Below are positions 34,310-43,628 of a stretch of 64,000 nucleotides of DNA, in pieces (position 1 is the first letter of the stretch; every line of letters begins with the position of its first letter). Location of the stretch: NCBI RefSeq assembly GCF_000159695.1, contig NZ_CM000955.1, positions 1,590,524 through 1,654,523 of the forward strand, given 5' to 3'. Made by a program: the position numbers and the translations under genes. Source of the DNA: Finegoldia magna ATCC 53516 (GTDB taxonomy: Bacteria > Bacillota > Clostridia > Tissierellales > Peptoniphilaceae). Below the pieces are notes generated by a model. It was not told where the DNA came from, ran no database searches, and saw nothing but the letters and a program-made list of their open reading frames with translations.

Positions 34310-35479
34310 TTATTCCAAAAAATCCTTTAATTTTTGACTTCTAGATGGATGTTTTAATTTTCTCAAAGCTTTTGCTTCTATTTGTCTAATTCTTTCTCTA
34401 GTCACATCAAAGTCCTTGCCAACCTCTTCAAGTGTTCTAGGAGTACCATCAACAAGTCCAAATCTTAATGCTAATACTTTTCTTTCTCTTTCATTTAAAG
34501 TGTTTAAAATGCCTTCTAATTCTTCTCTAAGCATTGTAAAGTTTGCAGCTTCATCTGGAGCGATTGCAGTGTCATCCTCAATAAAATCTCCCAAATGACT
34601 GTCCTCTTCTTCACCAATAGGTGTTTCCAAACTTACAGGTTCTTGAGCAATTTTTCTGACTTCTCTAACCTTTTCTACTTCAATTCCCATTTCTTTTGCT
34701 ATTTCTTCATTTGTAGGGTCTCTTCCCAAATCTTGTAATAATTGTCTTTCAATTCTAACAAGTCTATTAATAGTTTCCACCATGTGTACAGGAATTCTTA
34801 TTGTTCTAGCTTGGTCAGCAATTGCTCTTGTAATAGCTTGTCTGATCCACCAAGTAGCGTATGTCGAGAATTTGAATCCTCTTGTATAGTCAAATTTATC
34901 AACTGCTTTCATAAGACCAAGATTACCTTCTTGAATCAAATCCAAAAAGCTCATTCCACGTCCAACGTATCTTTTAGCAATACTTACAACCAAACGTAAG
35001 TTTGCTTCTGCTAACTTTTTCTTTGCTCTCTTAGAGCCATTTTCCATTTCTTGTGCTAATTTGACTTCTTCTTCAGCTGATAACAAAGGAATTTTTCCGA
35101 TTTCTTTTAAATACATTTTTACTGGGTCGTCAACGTTAATTCCTTTAATATCAGAAACATCTTCGATGATTTTTTTGTCATCTTTAATATCGTCATCGTC
35201 TTCATCATCAATAGATTCGTCATCTTCGATATCGTCATTGTCATCATCCTTTGAAGATGATTTCTTTTCTATTTCATCATTACTTTCAAAAATTTCAATA
35301 TTATTTTCAATTAACAAATTTCTTATATCTTCTATATCATCTTCATCAAGGCAAGAAATATCATCAATATTTTTGAAGTCTTTGATAGTTACTATGCCAT
35401 CATTCTCATTACCTATCTCTATTAATTGGTTTAATGCATCTTTTTTTATTTGTTCAACATCCAAGTTTTCTTCTGACAT
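34310..35479 (-). CDS. rpoD: RNA polymerase primary sigma factor (SigA/RpoD)
   Basis: The housekeeping sigma factor, 389 residues. Region 1.1 covers about 1-65; regions 1.2 to 2.4 ([45 protein letters not shown]), region 3 and region 4 ([18 protein letters not shown]) are complete. Between 1.1 and 1.2 sits a strikingly acidic linker, about residues 66-110, with a core of almost only Asp and Glu (78-101). GGAGT precedes the ATG. It follows dnaG by 18 nt in the classic macromolecular-synthesis unit. Confidence 0.98.
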   Translation of the reverse strand: MSEENLDVEQIKKDALNQLIEIGNENDGIVTIKDFKNIDDISCLDEDDIEDIRNLLIENNIEIFESNDEIEKKSSSKDDDNDDIEDDESIDDEDDDDIKDDKKIIEDVSDIKGINVDDPVKMYLKEIGKIPLLSAEEEVKLAQEMENGSKRAKKKLAEANLRLVVSIAKRYVGRGMSFLDLIQEGNLGLMKAVDKFDYTRGFKFSTYATWWIRQAITRAIADQARTIRIPVHMVETINRLVRIERQLLQDLGRDPTNEEIAKEMGIEVEKVREVRKIAQEPVSLETPIGEEEDSHLGDFIEDDTAIAPDEAANFTMLREELEGILNTLNERERKVLALRFGLVDGTPRTLEEVGKDFDVTRERIRQIEAKALRKLKHPSRSQKLKDFLE

Positions 35480-35497
35480 AAAAAAACTCCTTTCTGA

Positions 35498-37294
35498 CTA
35501 TTTGTACTCTTTAATTTGTCTATTAATTTCTAAGATTTTATTCAAAATTTCATTATACTCTTTATTAATCTTTTCATTAAATTCTACTGATTGCATTAGA
35601 TCTAGCTGAGATTTAATATTATCTTTTTCTTGAGTCATTAGGTATTTTTTAATCTCCAATACAACTCTACCAATATTATTAATATTAATTGAATATCTAG
35701 ATTTCTGATATAAATAATCGATAGTTCGATCCATTTGAATATCGTTTTTGAAATAATCTCTAGCCGCTTTTTCATCAATTTGATTTTCATTATTTTTAGA
35801 ATAATAAAAATCTACAAACTCCATAAAATTATTATAAGAACTGATTTTAGTTTTGAATTTTGAGAATTCTTCTTTTAAATCATAGTATATATCTTTATGA
35901 AAACAAGCAATTGTCATTATATCAATTGCAGTTATTTTTTCTTGATTATTAATACTATCTTTTTCTGTATTTTGATTATCTTCAGTTCTCTCATTATGAA
36001 AATTCACGTTAGGCTTAGTTTCTTTCAGCTTATTATAGACATCTTTTTTCAAACTCACGTATTCTATGTTTAAATCATCAGAAAATTTCTTAATATATTC
36101 ATCCCTAATGACTTCCCTATCTAATTTTGATAATAAAGTTGTCAAATCATCTATAAGTTGTATTTTTTCTTTTACATCATTAATATCGTATTTTTGAAGT
36201 ATTTTCTTATATTCATAAATAACACTATCCATTGCGTTATCTATTAACCTATTAAAACTTTCATTTCCGTATTGTTTAATATAATCATCAGGATCCATAT
36301 TATCAGGTATGACAATAATGTTAGGACTAATATCCTGCTCTTTAAATATTTCTATAGCACGTGATGTTGCGTTTTGACCCGCTGAGTCACCATCATAACA
36401 TATATAAATATTCTTACAATATCTCTTGATTAATTTTGCTTGATCATGTGTTAGAGAAGTACCTAATGAAGCAATTGCATAGTCAAATCCATAATTTGTC
36501 AATGAGATAACATCCATATATCCTTCAACCAATATAATCTTACCAACTTTAGTAGAATTTTTTAAATTGGAAACTCCATAAACATTTTTACTCTTATCGT
36601 AAGCTAAGCTCTGAGGAGAGTTCAAATATTTTGCCCTCGCTTCTGCAAGAGCCCTTCCTCCAAAGCCGATAACATTGCCTCTTATATCTATAATCGGAAA
36701 CATTAACCTATTTCGAAACTTATCATATACATTCCCTTTTTCATCCTGATTTATGAGGCCAACTTCTATTATATCATCTTTTTGATATCCTTTTTGTAGT
36801 AAATGACGATAAAGACTATTTTTCCCATCAGCATAACCGATTATAAACTTATTAATCAAATTATTATTGAGATTTCTTTTCTTTATATATTCCTTTGGAA
36901 TGTCGTTTATCAATAAATTTTTGTAATAAAATAATTTGGCTTCATTATTAATTTCAAATAATTTTTTACGGTGTTCGTATTTTTCCTTATTGACTTCATT
37001 TGTTTCGACTAAAATACCCAACTTATCTGCCAAAAATTTGATAGCTTCAGGATATGATAAGCCCTCTTTTTGCATTATAAAAGAAATAACATCGCCACCA
37101 ACACCACAGCCAAAGCAATGAAAAATTCCTTTTGATGGAGATACGCTAAAAGACGGTGTCTTCTCATTGTGAAATGGACATAAACCAACATAATTAGAAC
37201 CAGCCCTTTTCAATTCAACATAATCTCCAATTACAGAAACTATGTCAGCAACACTTTTTATCTCATCAATTTTATCTTGTGGTATAAATCCCAT
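35498..37294 (-). CDS. dnaG: DNA primase
   Basis: Synthesises RNA primers at the replication fork. The CHC2 zinc finger (CPFHNEKTPSFS ... HCFGCGVGGD, about 39-66), the RNA polymerase core and the TOPRIM domain with ILVEGYMDV (about 252) and YDGDSAGQNA (about 302) are present. The C-terminal about 150 residues form the helicase-binding region, weakly conserved as usual. The 598 residues are typical. It is downstream of dgt with a 15-nt gap. Confidence 0.97.
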   Translation of the reverse strand: MGFIPQDKIDEIKSVADIVSVIGDYVELKRAGSNYVGLCPFHNEKTPSFSVSPSKGIFHCFGCGVGGDVISFIMQKEGLSYPEAIKFLADKLGILVETNEVNKEKYEHRKKLFEINNEAKLFYYKNLLINDIPKEYIKKRNLNNNLINKFIIGYADGKNSLYRHLLQKGYQKDDIIEVGLINQDEKGNVYDKFRNRLMFPIIDIRGNVIGFGGRALAEARAKYLNSPQSLAYDKSKNVYGVSNLKNSTKVGKIILVEGYMDVISLTNYGFDYAIASLGTSLTHDQAKLIKRYCKNIYICYDGDSAGQNATSRAIEIFKEQDISPNIIVIPDNMDPDDYIKQYGNESFNRLIDNAMDSVIYEYKKILQKYDINDVKEKIQLIDDLTTLLSKLDREVIRDEYIKKFSDDLNIEYVSLKKDVYNKLKETKPNVNFHNERTEDNQNTEKDSINNQEKITAIDIMTIACFHKDIYYDLKEEFSKFKTKISSYNNFMEFVDFYYSKNNENQIDEKAARDYFKNDIQMDRTIDYLYQKSRYSININNIGRVVLEIKKYLMTQEKDNIKSQLDLMQSVEFNEKINKEYNEILNKILEINRQIKEYK

Positions 37295-37309
37295 CTTATC
37301 ATCCCATCT

Positions 37310-38320
37310 TTATATGCTCCAAGAATCTGGTATGAAAATCTCCTTAAAAGTTCTTCTTGCAAATGAATCAGTCATACCAGCAATATAATCTGTAACTATA
37401 TCATCTTCTGTTTTATCTTGTAACTCAATATTATTATAAATATCTGTGTGTGATTTTGGTAATCTACTAATATCTTCTAAATAGTAGCTGTATAAATTAC
37501 TTAGTACGTATTCTACTTTTTTATCATCTTTTCTTACAATATCGTTAAAATAAACATTGTTAAACATAAATGATCGCAATTCTTCCATTAGTTTATAAGT
37601 TTTATCAGACATTTCAATGTGATTCTTTCCAAAACTATTATCAACCAAATCATTAACCAAAAAATTAATTCTTTTTGACCCTCTATCTCCTAGTTCATCT
37701 GTAATTTCTACTGGTAGATCACTATTTTTTATAATATTTGATCTTATAGAATCATCAATATCGTGATTAATATAAGCAATTCTATCGGAAAATTTGATAA
37801 TTTTCCCTTCTAATGTATTTGCCTTATTGCTACCTGAATGATTCACTATTCCATCTAGTGTTTGTTTCGTTAGATTAAGACCTATTCTATAACTTGAATG
37901 TTCTAAATATTGGACAACATTAATGGATTGTTTATAGTGTTTGAATCCTTTTGGATTGAGTTTATCTAAAATCTTTTCACCGACATGCCCAAAAGGTGTA
38001 TGTCCCAAATCATGTCCCAAGCCTATTGCTTCCACTAAATCTTCATTTAAACGCAAACACCTTGCAATAGTCCTAGCTATTTGGGTAACCTCTAGTGTAT
38101 GTGTTAACCTCGTTCTATAATGGTCTTTTTCAGGATTTAAGTATACTTGTGTCTTATGCTTAAGTCTTCTAAAAGATTTTGAGTGAATAATTCTATCTCT
38201 GTCAATTTGAAACGGATTTCTTAAATTATCATTTGGTTCAAAATTAATTCTTTCAGCTTCATTTGATTTTGTGGCAAATTCACTATAATAATTTTCATAT
38301 AATTTAAAATCTACATTCAT
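37310..38320 (-). CDS. dgt: dGTPase-like HD domain protein (deoxyguanosinetriphosphate triphosphohydrolase-like)
   Basis: Predicted to split dNTPs into nucleosides and triphosphate. HD-domain metal ligands occur in THTLEVTQIARTIAR (about 73-87) and GHDLGHTPFGHVGE (about 103-116); SDRIAYINHDIDD (about 183-195) carries the final Asp. The 336-residue length fits the short dGTPase-like type that precedes dnaG in clostridia. It is first gene of the dgt-dnaG-rpoD-trmK-nif3 unit. A possible -10 TATAAA occurs in the 70 nt upstream, but its -35 is weak. Nucleotide preference is not predictable. Confidence 0.92.
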   Translation of the reverse strand: MNVDFKLYENYYSEFATKSNEAERINFEPNDNLRNPFQIDRDRIIHSKSFRRLKHKTQVYLNPEKDHYRTRLTHTLEVTQIARTIARCLRLNEDLVEAIGLGHDLGHTPFGHVGEKILDKLNPKGFKHYKQSINVVQYLEHSSYRIGLNLTKQTLDGIVNHSGSNKANTLEGKIIKFSDRIAYINHDIDDSIRSNIIKNSDLPVEITDELGDRGSKRINFLVNDLVDNSFGKNHIEMSDKTYKLMEELRSFMFNNVYFNDIVRKDDKKVEYVLSNLYSYYLEDISRLPKSHTDIYNNIELQDKTEDDIVTDYIAGMTDSFARRTFKEIFIPDSWSI

Positions 38321-38383
38321 ACTAAATCACACCCTAATCTATATGTTTTATATACCCCAAAACACGGTGTATAATTCATAAAT

Positions 38384-38418
38384 ACATTAAAAAAAGCCAA
38401 ACACCTGTTTGGCTTTTT
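38384..38418 (-). terminator. Terminator of the ispH-rpsA operon
   Basis: A stem formed by AGCCAAAC (38395-38402) and GTTTGGCT (38407-38414), with a 4-nt loop, extended by A/T pairs. It is followed on the minus strand by a T run, 17 nt after the fusion gene stop. Confidence 0.9.
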
Positions 38419-38434
38419 GGATTTAAAGTAGATT

Positions 38435-40462
38435 TTAGTTTTCTTCTTCGATTTCTTTTAATTTTAAATCTAATAATGCACCTAAATCACTGTTAATCAA
38501 AGTTTCTTCACTTGATTCTGGTTTAGTTTCTACTTTTTTAGGTTTAACTTTTTTAGGTCTTGGTTTTCTTTCTGGTTTTTCAGGTTTTGGTAATAAAGCT
38601 TTCATACTTAAAGCTATTCTCTTCTTTTCAGGATTGATTTCTAAGATCTTAACTTTAACTGTATCACCAATATTTAATTCATCTGATGGTTTGTCAACGT
38701 GTTCATTTGAAATTTCAGAAACGTGAACTAAGCCTTCAATTCCTTCAGCTAATTTAACAAAAGCACCAAAGTCAACTAAGTTTACAACTTCGCCTTCAAT
38801 AACATCTCCTTCGTGATTATTTTCAACGAAAGCGTCAAATGGTTTTTGTTGTAATTGTTTCAAGCCAAGTGAGATTCTATTCTTTTCTCTGTTAGCTTTA
38901 AGAACTAAAGTTTCGATTTCATCTCCAACTTTTAAAACATCTTCTGGTGACTCAATTCTATTCCAAGAAATATCTGAAATATGAAGTAAACCATCTACTC
39001 CACCTAAATCGATAAATGCACCAAAGTCTGTTAATCTTTGTACTTTACCAGTAATTGTTTCGCCAACAGTTATGTTTTCCCAAGCTTTATCTTCGATTTC
39101 TTTTTGTTCTGCTTCTACAACAGCTCTGTGAGATAAAACTAAACGTCTCTTCTTTTCATCTATATTCAAAACTTTACATACCAAAGTTTCTCCTACATAT
39201 TTAGATAAATCTTTTACAAAGTGAGTAGTTACTTGAGAACCTGGTATAAAAGCTCTTACATTATCAATTGTAGCTATTAAGCCGCCTTTTACTACTTGTG
39301 TAACTTTTGCTTCTACAGTTGAATCATTGTCGAAACTAGAAACTAAATTCTTCCAGTTTTTAATTCCTTCAACTCTTTTTGTAGAAAGTACAACATTTCC
39401 TTCTCCGTCATCTAGCTTAATAACGTAAACTTCGATTTCGTCGCCTTGTTTGTACAAATCCTTAGGTAATTTACCTTCTTCTGTTGATAATTCGTCTAGT
39501 TTAATAATACCATCAGCCTTATAGCCAATATTAACCATGACTTCATCATCTGTTACATAAATAACTTCACCCTTTACGATTTCTTTTGGGTAAATCTTAT
39601 TCATGCTTTCTTCTACTTGTTCCATAAAATCCTTGCTGTAATTATCCATTAAATTTACAACCTCCTCAATAATCCAAGCCGGTGTGGACGCACCAGCTGT
39701 AATACCTAATAATTTAGATTCAATAATACTATCATCGATACAAATATCCTTGTATGTTTCAATTCTTAAAACTTTTTTGCAATTTTGTTTTGCAATTTCA
39801 TACAATTTATTTGTGTTAGAACTATTTAAGCCACCAATCACAATCATACAATCGACATTCTTAGAAAGCTCTAAACAAGCCATTTGTCGGCTTTTTGTAG
39901 CCCCACAAATAGTATTATCTATCACAACGTTAGTATTACCTCTTACTATTATATCAGAAATTCCCAAAAATTTCCTCTTTAAATTAGTAGTTTGTGAAAT
40001 TACATATAATTTTTCACCTTTTATTTTTTTCGCCTCATCAATTGAGTTAACAACTTCAACATTATTTTCAACTTGTCCTTTCATCGCTATAATCTCCGGA
40101 TGATTAGGATCTCCAATAATAACAATCTTGTAACCTTCTTCGTGTTTCTTATTTATTTTTTCATAAATTTTTAATAGTGATGGGCAAGTTAAATCTACTA
40201 ATTTGTATCCATTATTTTTTATTTCTTCTTTTAATTTTAATGTTGCTCCGTGAGATCTAATAAAAATCGTGGAGCCTTTCTCAGCTTGAGTATAATCATC
40301 TATCTGTTTTATACCTAGAGCTTCTAATCTTTTACATTCTTGTTCGTTATGGATTAGCTGACCCAAAGTATACTTTAACTCTGATGGGTCATTTTCAATT
40401 ATTTCTATTGCTCTTTTAACTCCATAACAAAACCCTGCATTTTGTTGTACTATTATATTCAT
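38435..40462 (-). CDS. ispH: Bifunctional 4-hydroxy-3-methylbut-2-enyl diphosphate reductase / ribosomal protein S1 fusion
   Basis: A single 675-residue frame joins IspH (about 1-280), the last enzyme of the MEP isoprenoid pathway, to four S1 RNA-binding domains (about 295-645) and a basic tail. All three iron-sulfur cysteines are present (Cys12, Cys93, Cys186), along with the catalytic HPE (121-123) and the SSN substrate loop. The S1 repeats begin near GEVIYVTDD, GKVQRLTDFGAFID and GEVVNLVDFGAFVK. The reading frame crosses the junction without a stop. The same fusion is known in many clostridia. The start overlaps plsC by one base. How the oxygen-sensitive enzyme and ribosome functions are linked is unknown. 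Confidence 0.96.
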   Translation of the reverse strand: MNIIVQQNAGFCYGVKRAIEIIENDPSELKYTLGQLIHNEQECKRLEALGIKQIDDYTQAEKGSTIFIRSHGATLKLKEEIKNNGYKLVDLTCPSLLKIYEKINKKHEEGYKIVIIGDPNHPEIIAMKGQVENNVEVVNSIDEAKKIKGEKLYVISQTTNLKRKFLGISDIIVRGNTNVVIDNTICGATKSRQMACLELSKNVDCMIVIGGLNSSNTNKLYEIAKQNCKKVLRIETYKDICIDDSIIESKLLGITAGASTPAWIIEEVVNLMDNYSKDFMEQVEESMNKIYPKEIVKGEVIYVTDDEVMVNIGYKADGIIKLDELSTEEGKLPKDLYKQGDEIEVYVIKLDDGEGNVVLSTKRVEGIKNWKNLVSSFDNDSTVEAKVTQVVKGGLIATIDNVRAFIPGSQVTTHFVKDLSKYVGETLVCKVLNIDEKKRRLVLSHRAVVEAEQKEIEDKAWENITVGETITGKVQRLTDFGAFIDLGGVDGLLHISDISWNRIESPEDVLKVGDEIETLVLKANREKNRISLGLKQLQQKPFDAFVENNHEGDVIEGEVVNLVDFGAFVKLAEGIEGLVHVSEISNEHVDKPSDELNIGDTVKVKILEINPEKKRIALSMKALLPKPEKPERKPRPKKVKPKKVETKPESSEETLINSDLGALLDLKLKEIEEEN

Positions 40463-41031
40463 CAGTTCACCTTGTAAATATTTTCGTAAATAGCTTTAGT
40501 TATTTCTTTGTTTCTCATATCTTTTGAAATATCATCAAAGCTTGATATAGCTATTTTGTCTCTTACAAATACTTCTACTTTTGATCTGAACTTATAATCA
40601 GAATTTATGAATACAGGGATAACATCTGCTCCTGCTCTTGACGCAATCATAGCAACTCCTGTTTTCATATTTTCTTCACTTACTGTTTTTACTCTTGTTC
40701 CTTCAGGAAATATTCCCAAAACTTCGTTGTCTTTTACAAGCTTGATAGCATCTTTTATCGTTTTTATATTCACGTTATCTCTATCAACAGGAAAAGCTCC
40801 AAATTTTTCCAGTAAAAAGCCTAAAAATTTATTTTCAAATAATTCTTTTTTTGCCATAAATCGTATCGGTCTATCAAAAATTATCGCTAATAAAATTGGA
40901 TCCCATAAATTAATGTGATTGGCACAAATAATTAAAGGAGTTTCAGGTAGATTCGTATTTCCATGAACAACTAATCTGTATCTTATTTTAAATATTATTT
41001 TCAATAAAAATCTTGCAAACCTATAAAACAT
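40462..41031 (-). CDS. plsC: 1-acyl-sn-glycerol-3-phosphate acyltransferase
   Basis: Adds the second acyl chain to lysophosphatidic acid at the membrane. The acyltransferase HX4D motif is NHINLWD (about 36-42), and the glycerol-phosphate site FPEGTR is near 112. The N-terminal hydrophobic segment anchors it. The 189 residues are typical. It is located between cmk (11-nt overlap) and ispH-rpsA (1-base overlap), the usual clostridial order. Together with plsX and plsY elsewhere in this window it completes phosphatidic acid synthesis. Confidence 0.93.
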   Translation of the reverse strand: MFYRFARFLLKIIFKIRYRLVVHGNTNLPETPLIICANHINLWDPILLAIIFDRPIRFMAKKELFENKFLGFLLEKFGAFPVDRDNVNIKTIKDAIKLVKDNEVLGIFPEGTRVKTVSEENMKTGVAMIASRAGADVIPVFINSDYKFRSKVEVFVRDKIAISSFDDISKDMRNKEITKAIYENIYKVN

Positions 41032-41890
41032 TTCTACCTCTAATTATCTCTATTATTTTTTCAACAACTTCATCAATATTCATATCATCAGAATTGATGA
41101 GAATAGCATCTTCTGCTTGTCTCAACGGAGCATATTTTCTGTTCTTATCCTGTTCATCTCTTAATTTGATGTCTTTTAGAATCGTTTCATAAGATGAATC
41201 GTCTTTTTGTTCGTCAAATCTTCTTTTTGCTCTTACTTCTGGTGATGCATCCAAATAAAACTTGTAATCAGCGTTCTTTAGTATGTTAGTACCAGCATCT
41301 CTTCCGTCAAGAATAATCGCTTTGTCACTCGCAATCTGTCTTTGAATTTCAACTAATTTTTCCCTTACAGAATAATATGTTGAAACCTTTGATGCAGCCA
41401 TTGATACATCATTAGTTCTTATTTTATCATTCAAGAATTCTCCGTTTACTTTAATTTTGGATAATTCAAATGTTATATCTAAGCTGTTCAATACTTGCAT
41501 AACTTCTTGTTCGTCTTCCAAATTGACATTTTCTTTCAAACAAAAATAAGCAAGAGAACGATACATTGATCCCGTATCCAAATACTCAATGTTTAATATA
41601 TCTGAGATCAATTTACATACTGTTGATTTACCAGATCCACTAGGTCCATCTACTGTAACAGAATATACGTCATTATTAATCAATTCAATATACACATTGT
41701 CATCGTCATTTTTTCTGAGCATTCTAGATGAAATTAAAATATTTTTATTCGTTTTAATTAATCTATCGTTGAAATTTTCCTTCATAACTTTAGGCGTAGA
41801 TATCAATAATATATCAAAATTCTTGTCTTTGATATAGTCATTAATATCATCGTAAAATTTTGATTCATTTTCGTATTTGATTTTTTTCAT
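41021..41890 (-). CDS. cmk: Cytidylate kinase with an unusual N-terminal extension
   Basis: Phosphorylates CMP and dCMP. The kinase part starts near residue 76; its P-loop GPSGSGKST is at 82-90, followed by LDTGSMYRS, the ILDGRDAGT catalytic segment (about 194-202) and a final NSDDMNIDEVVEKI. Usual Cmk is about 220 residues with the P-loop near residue 10. Here 289 residues include some 70 extra N-terminal ones (KFYDDINDYIKDK..., ILISSRMLRKND) that I do not recognise. The long start is supported by GGGGATAAATAT before the ATG and a 4-nt ATGA overlap with the upstream gene. No internal start with a ribosome binding site precedes the kinase domain. Confidence 0.9.
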   Translation of the reverse strand: MKKIKYENESKFYDDINDYIKDKNFDILLISTPKVMKENFNDRLIKTNKNILISSRMLRKNDDDNVYIELINNDVYSVTVDGPSGSGKSTVCKLISDILNIEYLDTGSMYRSLAYFCLKENVNLEDEQEVMQVLNSLDITFELSKIKVNGEFLNDKIRTNDVSMAASKVSTYYSVREKLVEIQRQIASDKAIILDGRDAGTNILKNADYKFYLDASPEVRAKRRFDEQKDDSSYETILKDIKLRDEQDKNRKYAPLRQAEDAILINSDDMNIDEVVEKIIEIIRGRNVL

Positions 41891-43089
41891 ATATTTATCC
41901 CCGCTAAATAACCTGTTGAAAAAGCAAATTGTAAGTTAAATCCTCCAGTAAAACCATCAACATCAATAATTTCTCCACAAAAATACAAATCTTTTACAAG
42001 TTTAGATTCCATTGTGCTTGGATCAATCTCATTTACATCGACCCCTCCCACACTAATAATTGCATAATCAAGCTTTTCATTTGATACATAAGTAAAATCA
42101 AAACTTTTCAAAGTTCTTCTTAAATTATCACGTTCAGATTTTGTTATTTCATTTACCTTTTTATTTGGATTTATATTTGCAGATTTTAAAATTGGGAGTA
42201 TCAATTTTTTTATCGTTATTTTACTTATGGCATTTTCAATAGTTTTATTTTGATTTTCGCTGAAATCTCTTAAAATCCTATCATCAAGTTTTTGATCTGT
42301 CAATCCTGGCTTCAAGTCTATTGATATTTTAATATCTCCATTTTTGTTGCATAAAATACTTGATAAAGTAAGTACCAAAGGACCTGATATTCCTTTTCTT
42401 GTAAAAATCATTTCACCTATTTCGTTGAATATCAATTTCTTATTCAAATAACATTTTAATCCGACGTTTTTAAGACTAACACCTTCTAATTCTTCTACAT
42501 TTTCTTTTAAAATAATTGCACTTAAACCAGGCTTCATTTCATGAATAGTGTGACCTAGCTTAGTTATTTGATTGTAAAGTGATCCATCTGAGCCTGTATT
42601 TGGATATGATTTACCACCACAAGCTATGATTACTTTATCGAATGCATATTCATTACTTCTTGTAGTCAGATAAAATTTGGTCGATTTATAGATTTTGTTC
42701 ACCTTTTCATTTAAGTGTAAGTTTACATTATTATCTTTCAAAATTTTTTCAAATACTTTTATCACATCTGATGATTTATCACTTTGTGGGAAAACTCTAT
42801 TTCCACGTTCTACTTTTGTTTTAAGACCATTTGAATTAAAAAAATTTATGACTTGTTCGTTAGTAAAGTCATAAAATGGGCTATAACAAAAATATTTATT
42901 TGTATTAATATTTTCAATCAAATCTTGTATTTCACAAGAATTGGTAATGTTACATCTTCCTTTTCCGGTAATAAACAACTTCTTACCTATTTTTTCATTA
43001 TGATCAAAAATATGAATTTCATATTCGTCCTTAATGAAGCTTGCAGCCATTAATCCTGCTGCACCTGCTCCTATTATCGCTACATTCAT
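41887..43089 (-). CDS. NAD(P)/FAD-dependent oxidoreductase (HI0933/BaiN-like flavoprotein)
   Basis: A 400-residue flavoprotein with an N-terminal FAD-binding GAGAAGLMAAS (about 7-17), TGKGRCNITNS (about 41-51), a central VIIACGGKSYPNTGSDG (about 155) and the C-terminal FCGEIIDVDGFTGGFN (about 371-386). These define the HI0933-like family, variously annotated as aminoacetone oxidase family or BaiN. Its reaction in this organism is not known. It overlaps mnmM upstream by one base and cmk by four, matching the clostridial arrangement next to cmk. Confidence 0.9.
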   Translation of the reverse strand: MNVAIIGAGAAGLMAASFIKDEYEIHIFDHNEKIGKKLFITGKGRCNITNSCEIQDLIENINTNKYFCYSPFYDFTNEQVINFFNSNGLKTKVERGNRVFPQSDKSSDVIKVFEKILKDNNVNLHLNEKVNKIYKSTKFYLTTRSNEYAFDKVIIACGGKSYPNTGSDGSLYNQITKLGHTIHEMKPGLSAIILKENVEELEGVSLKNVGLKCYLNKKLIFNEIGEMIFTRKGISGPLVLTLSSILCNKNGDIKISIDLKPGLTDQKLDDRILRDFSENQNKTIENAISKITIKKLILPILKSANINPNKKVNEITKSERDNLRRTLKSFDFTYVSNEKLDYAIISVGGVDVNEIDPSTMESKLVKDLYFCGEIIDVDGFTGGFNLQFAFSTGYLAGINI

Positions 43090-43628
43090 TATTTAATCCT
43101 TTCAATTAAGCAAACAAAAGGGGGATTGTTTATTTGATTTATAAAATCGTATCTAATAACGTTGAATTCTTTTTGGTTTAATTTTTTTAGGAATTCAATT
43201 ATGTTTATGCTCTCTTCAAATCCTGGCTTATGTCCAGGATAAAAAGTAATTACAATTTGACCTTCTATGTTAAGTACTTTCAAAAGTTTATCTAAAGCTT
43301 TAATTACAGTGTCATAATCAGTTGTAATATTTTTATCTCCACCTGGAAGGTATCCTAAATTAAACACTGCAAAATCAATTTTTTCATTAGTATATTTTTC
43401 AAAATTTAAATGAGAATCATTAATAACTTTTAAATTATCAATTTTTCTAGCATTATCGATACAACTTTTTTGAACATCAAATCCATAAACTTCTATATTT
43501 TCGTTTATAGAAAGCATTTTATATGAATCATTCCCGTTTCCAAATGTCATATCTAAACAAATTTTTGAAGTCGACACTTTTTCTTTCATCAATGATTCGA
43601 CTAATGTTTTCGTGTTATTATAAATCAT
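43089..43628 (-). CDS. mnmM: Class I SAM methyltransferase, YtqB/MnmM family (probable tRNA wobble-uridine methyltransferase)
   Basis: 179 residues with the SAM motif DMTFGNGNDSYKML (about 24-37), FNLGYLPGGDKNITT (about 88-102) and YPGHKPGFEES (about 128-138). The signature FNLGYLPGGDK belongs to the YtqB group; its B. subtilis member has been assigned as MnmM, which converts nm5s2U to mnm5s2U at tRNA position 34. The assignment here rests on these motifs. It overlaps the small unknown gene upstream by 11 nt and the flavoprotein gene downstream by one base. Confidence 0.75.
   Translation of the reverse strand: MIYNNTKTLVESLMKEKVSTSKICLDMTFGNGNDSYKMLSINENIEVYGFDVQKSCIDNARKIDNLKVINDSHLNFEKYTNEKIDFAVFNLGYLPGGDKNITTDYDTVIKALDKLLKVLNIEGQIVITFYPGHKPGFEESINIIEFLKKLNQKEFNVIRYDFINQINNPPFVCLIERIK

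Noticed and set aside
35061..35609. Plus-strand ORF of 182 codons, very Ser-rich
   Set aside because: It is the complement of the acidic linker and N-terminus of rpoD and the end of dnaG; poly-Ser arises from GAT/GAA codons read on the other strand.
38321..38390. Imperfect inverted repeat upstream of dgt as an operator
   Set aside because: The repeat has an internal mismatch and no matching copy elsewhere in the window; too weak to call in AT-rich DNA.
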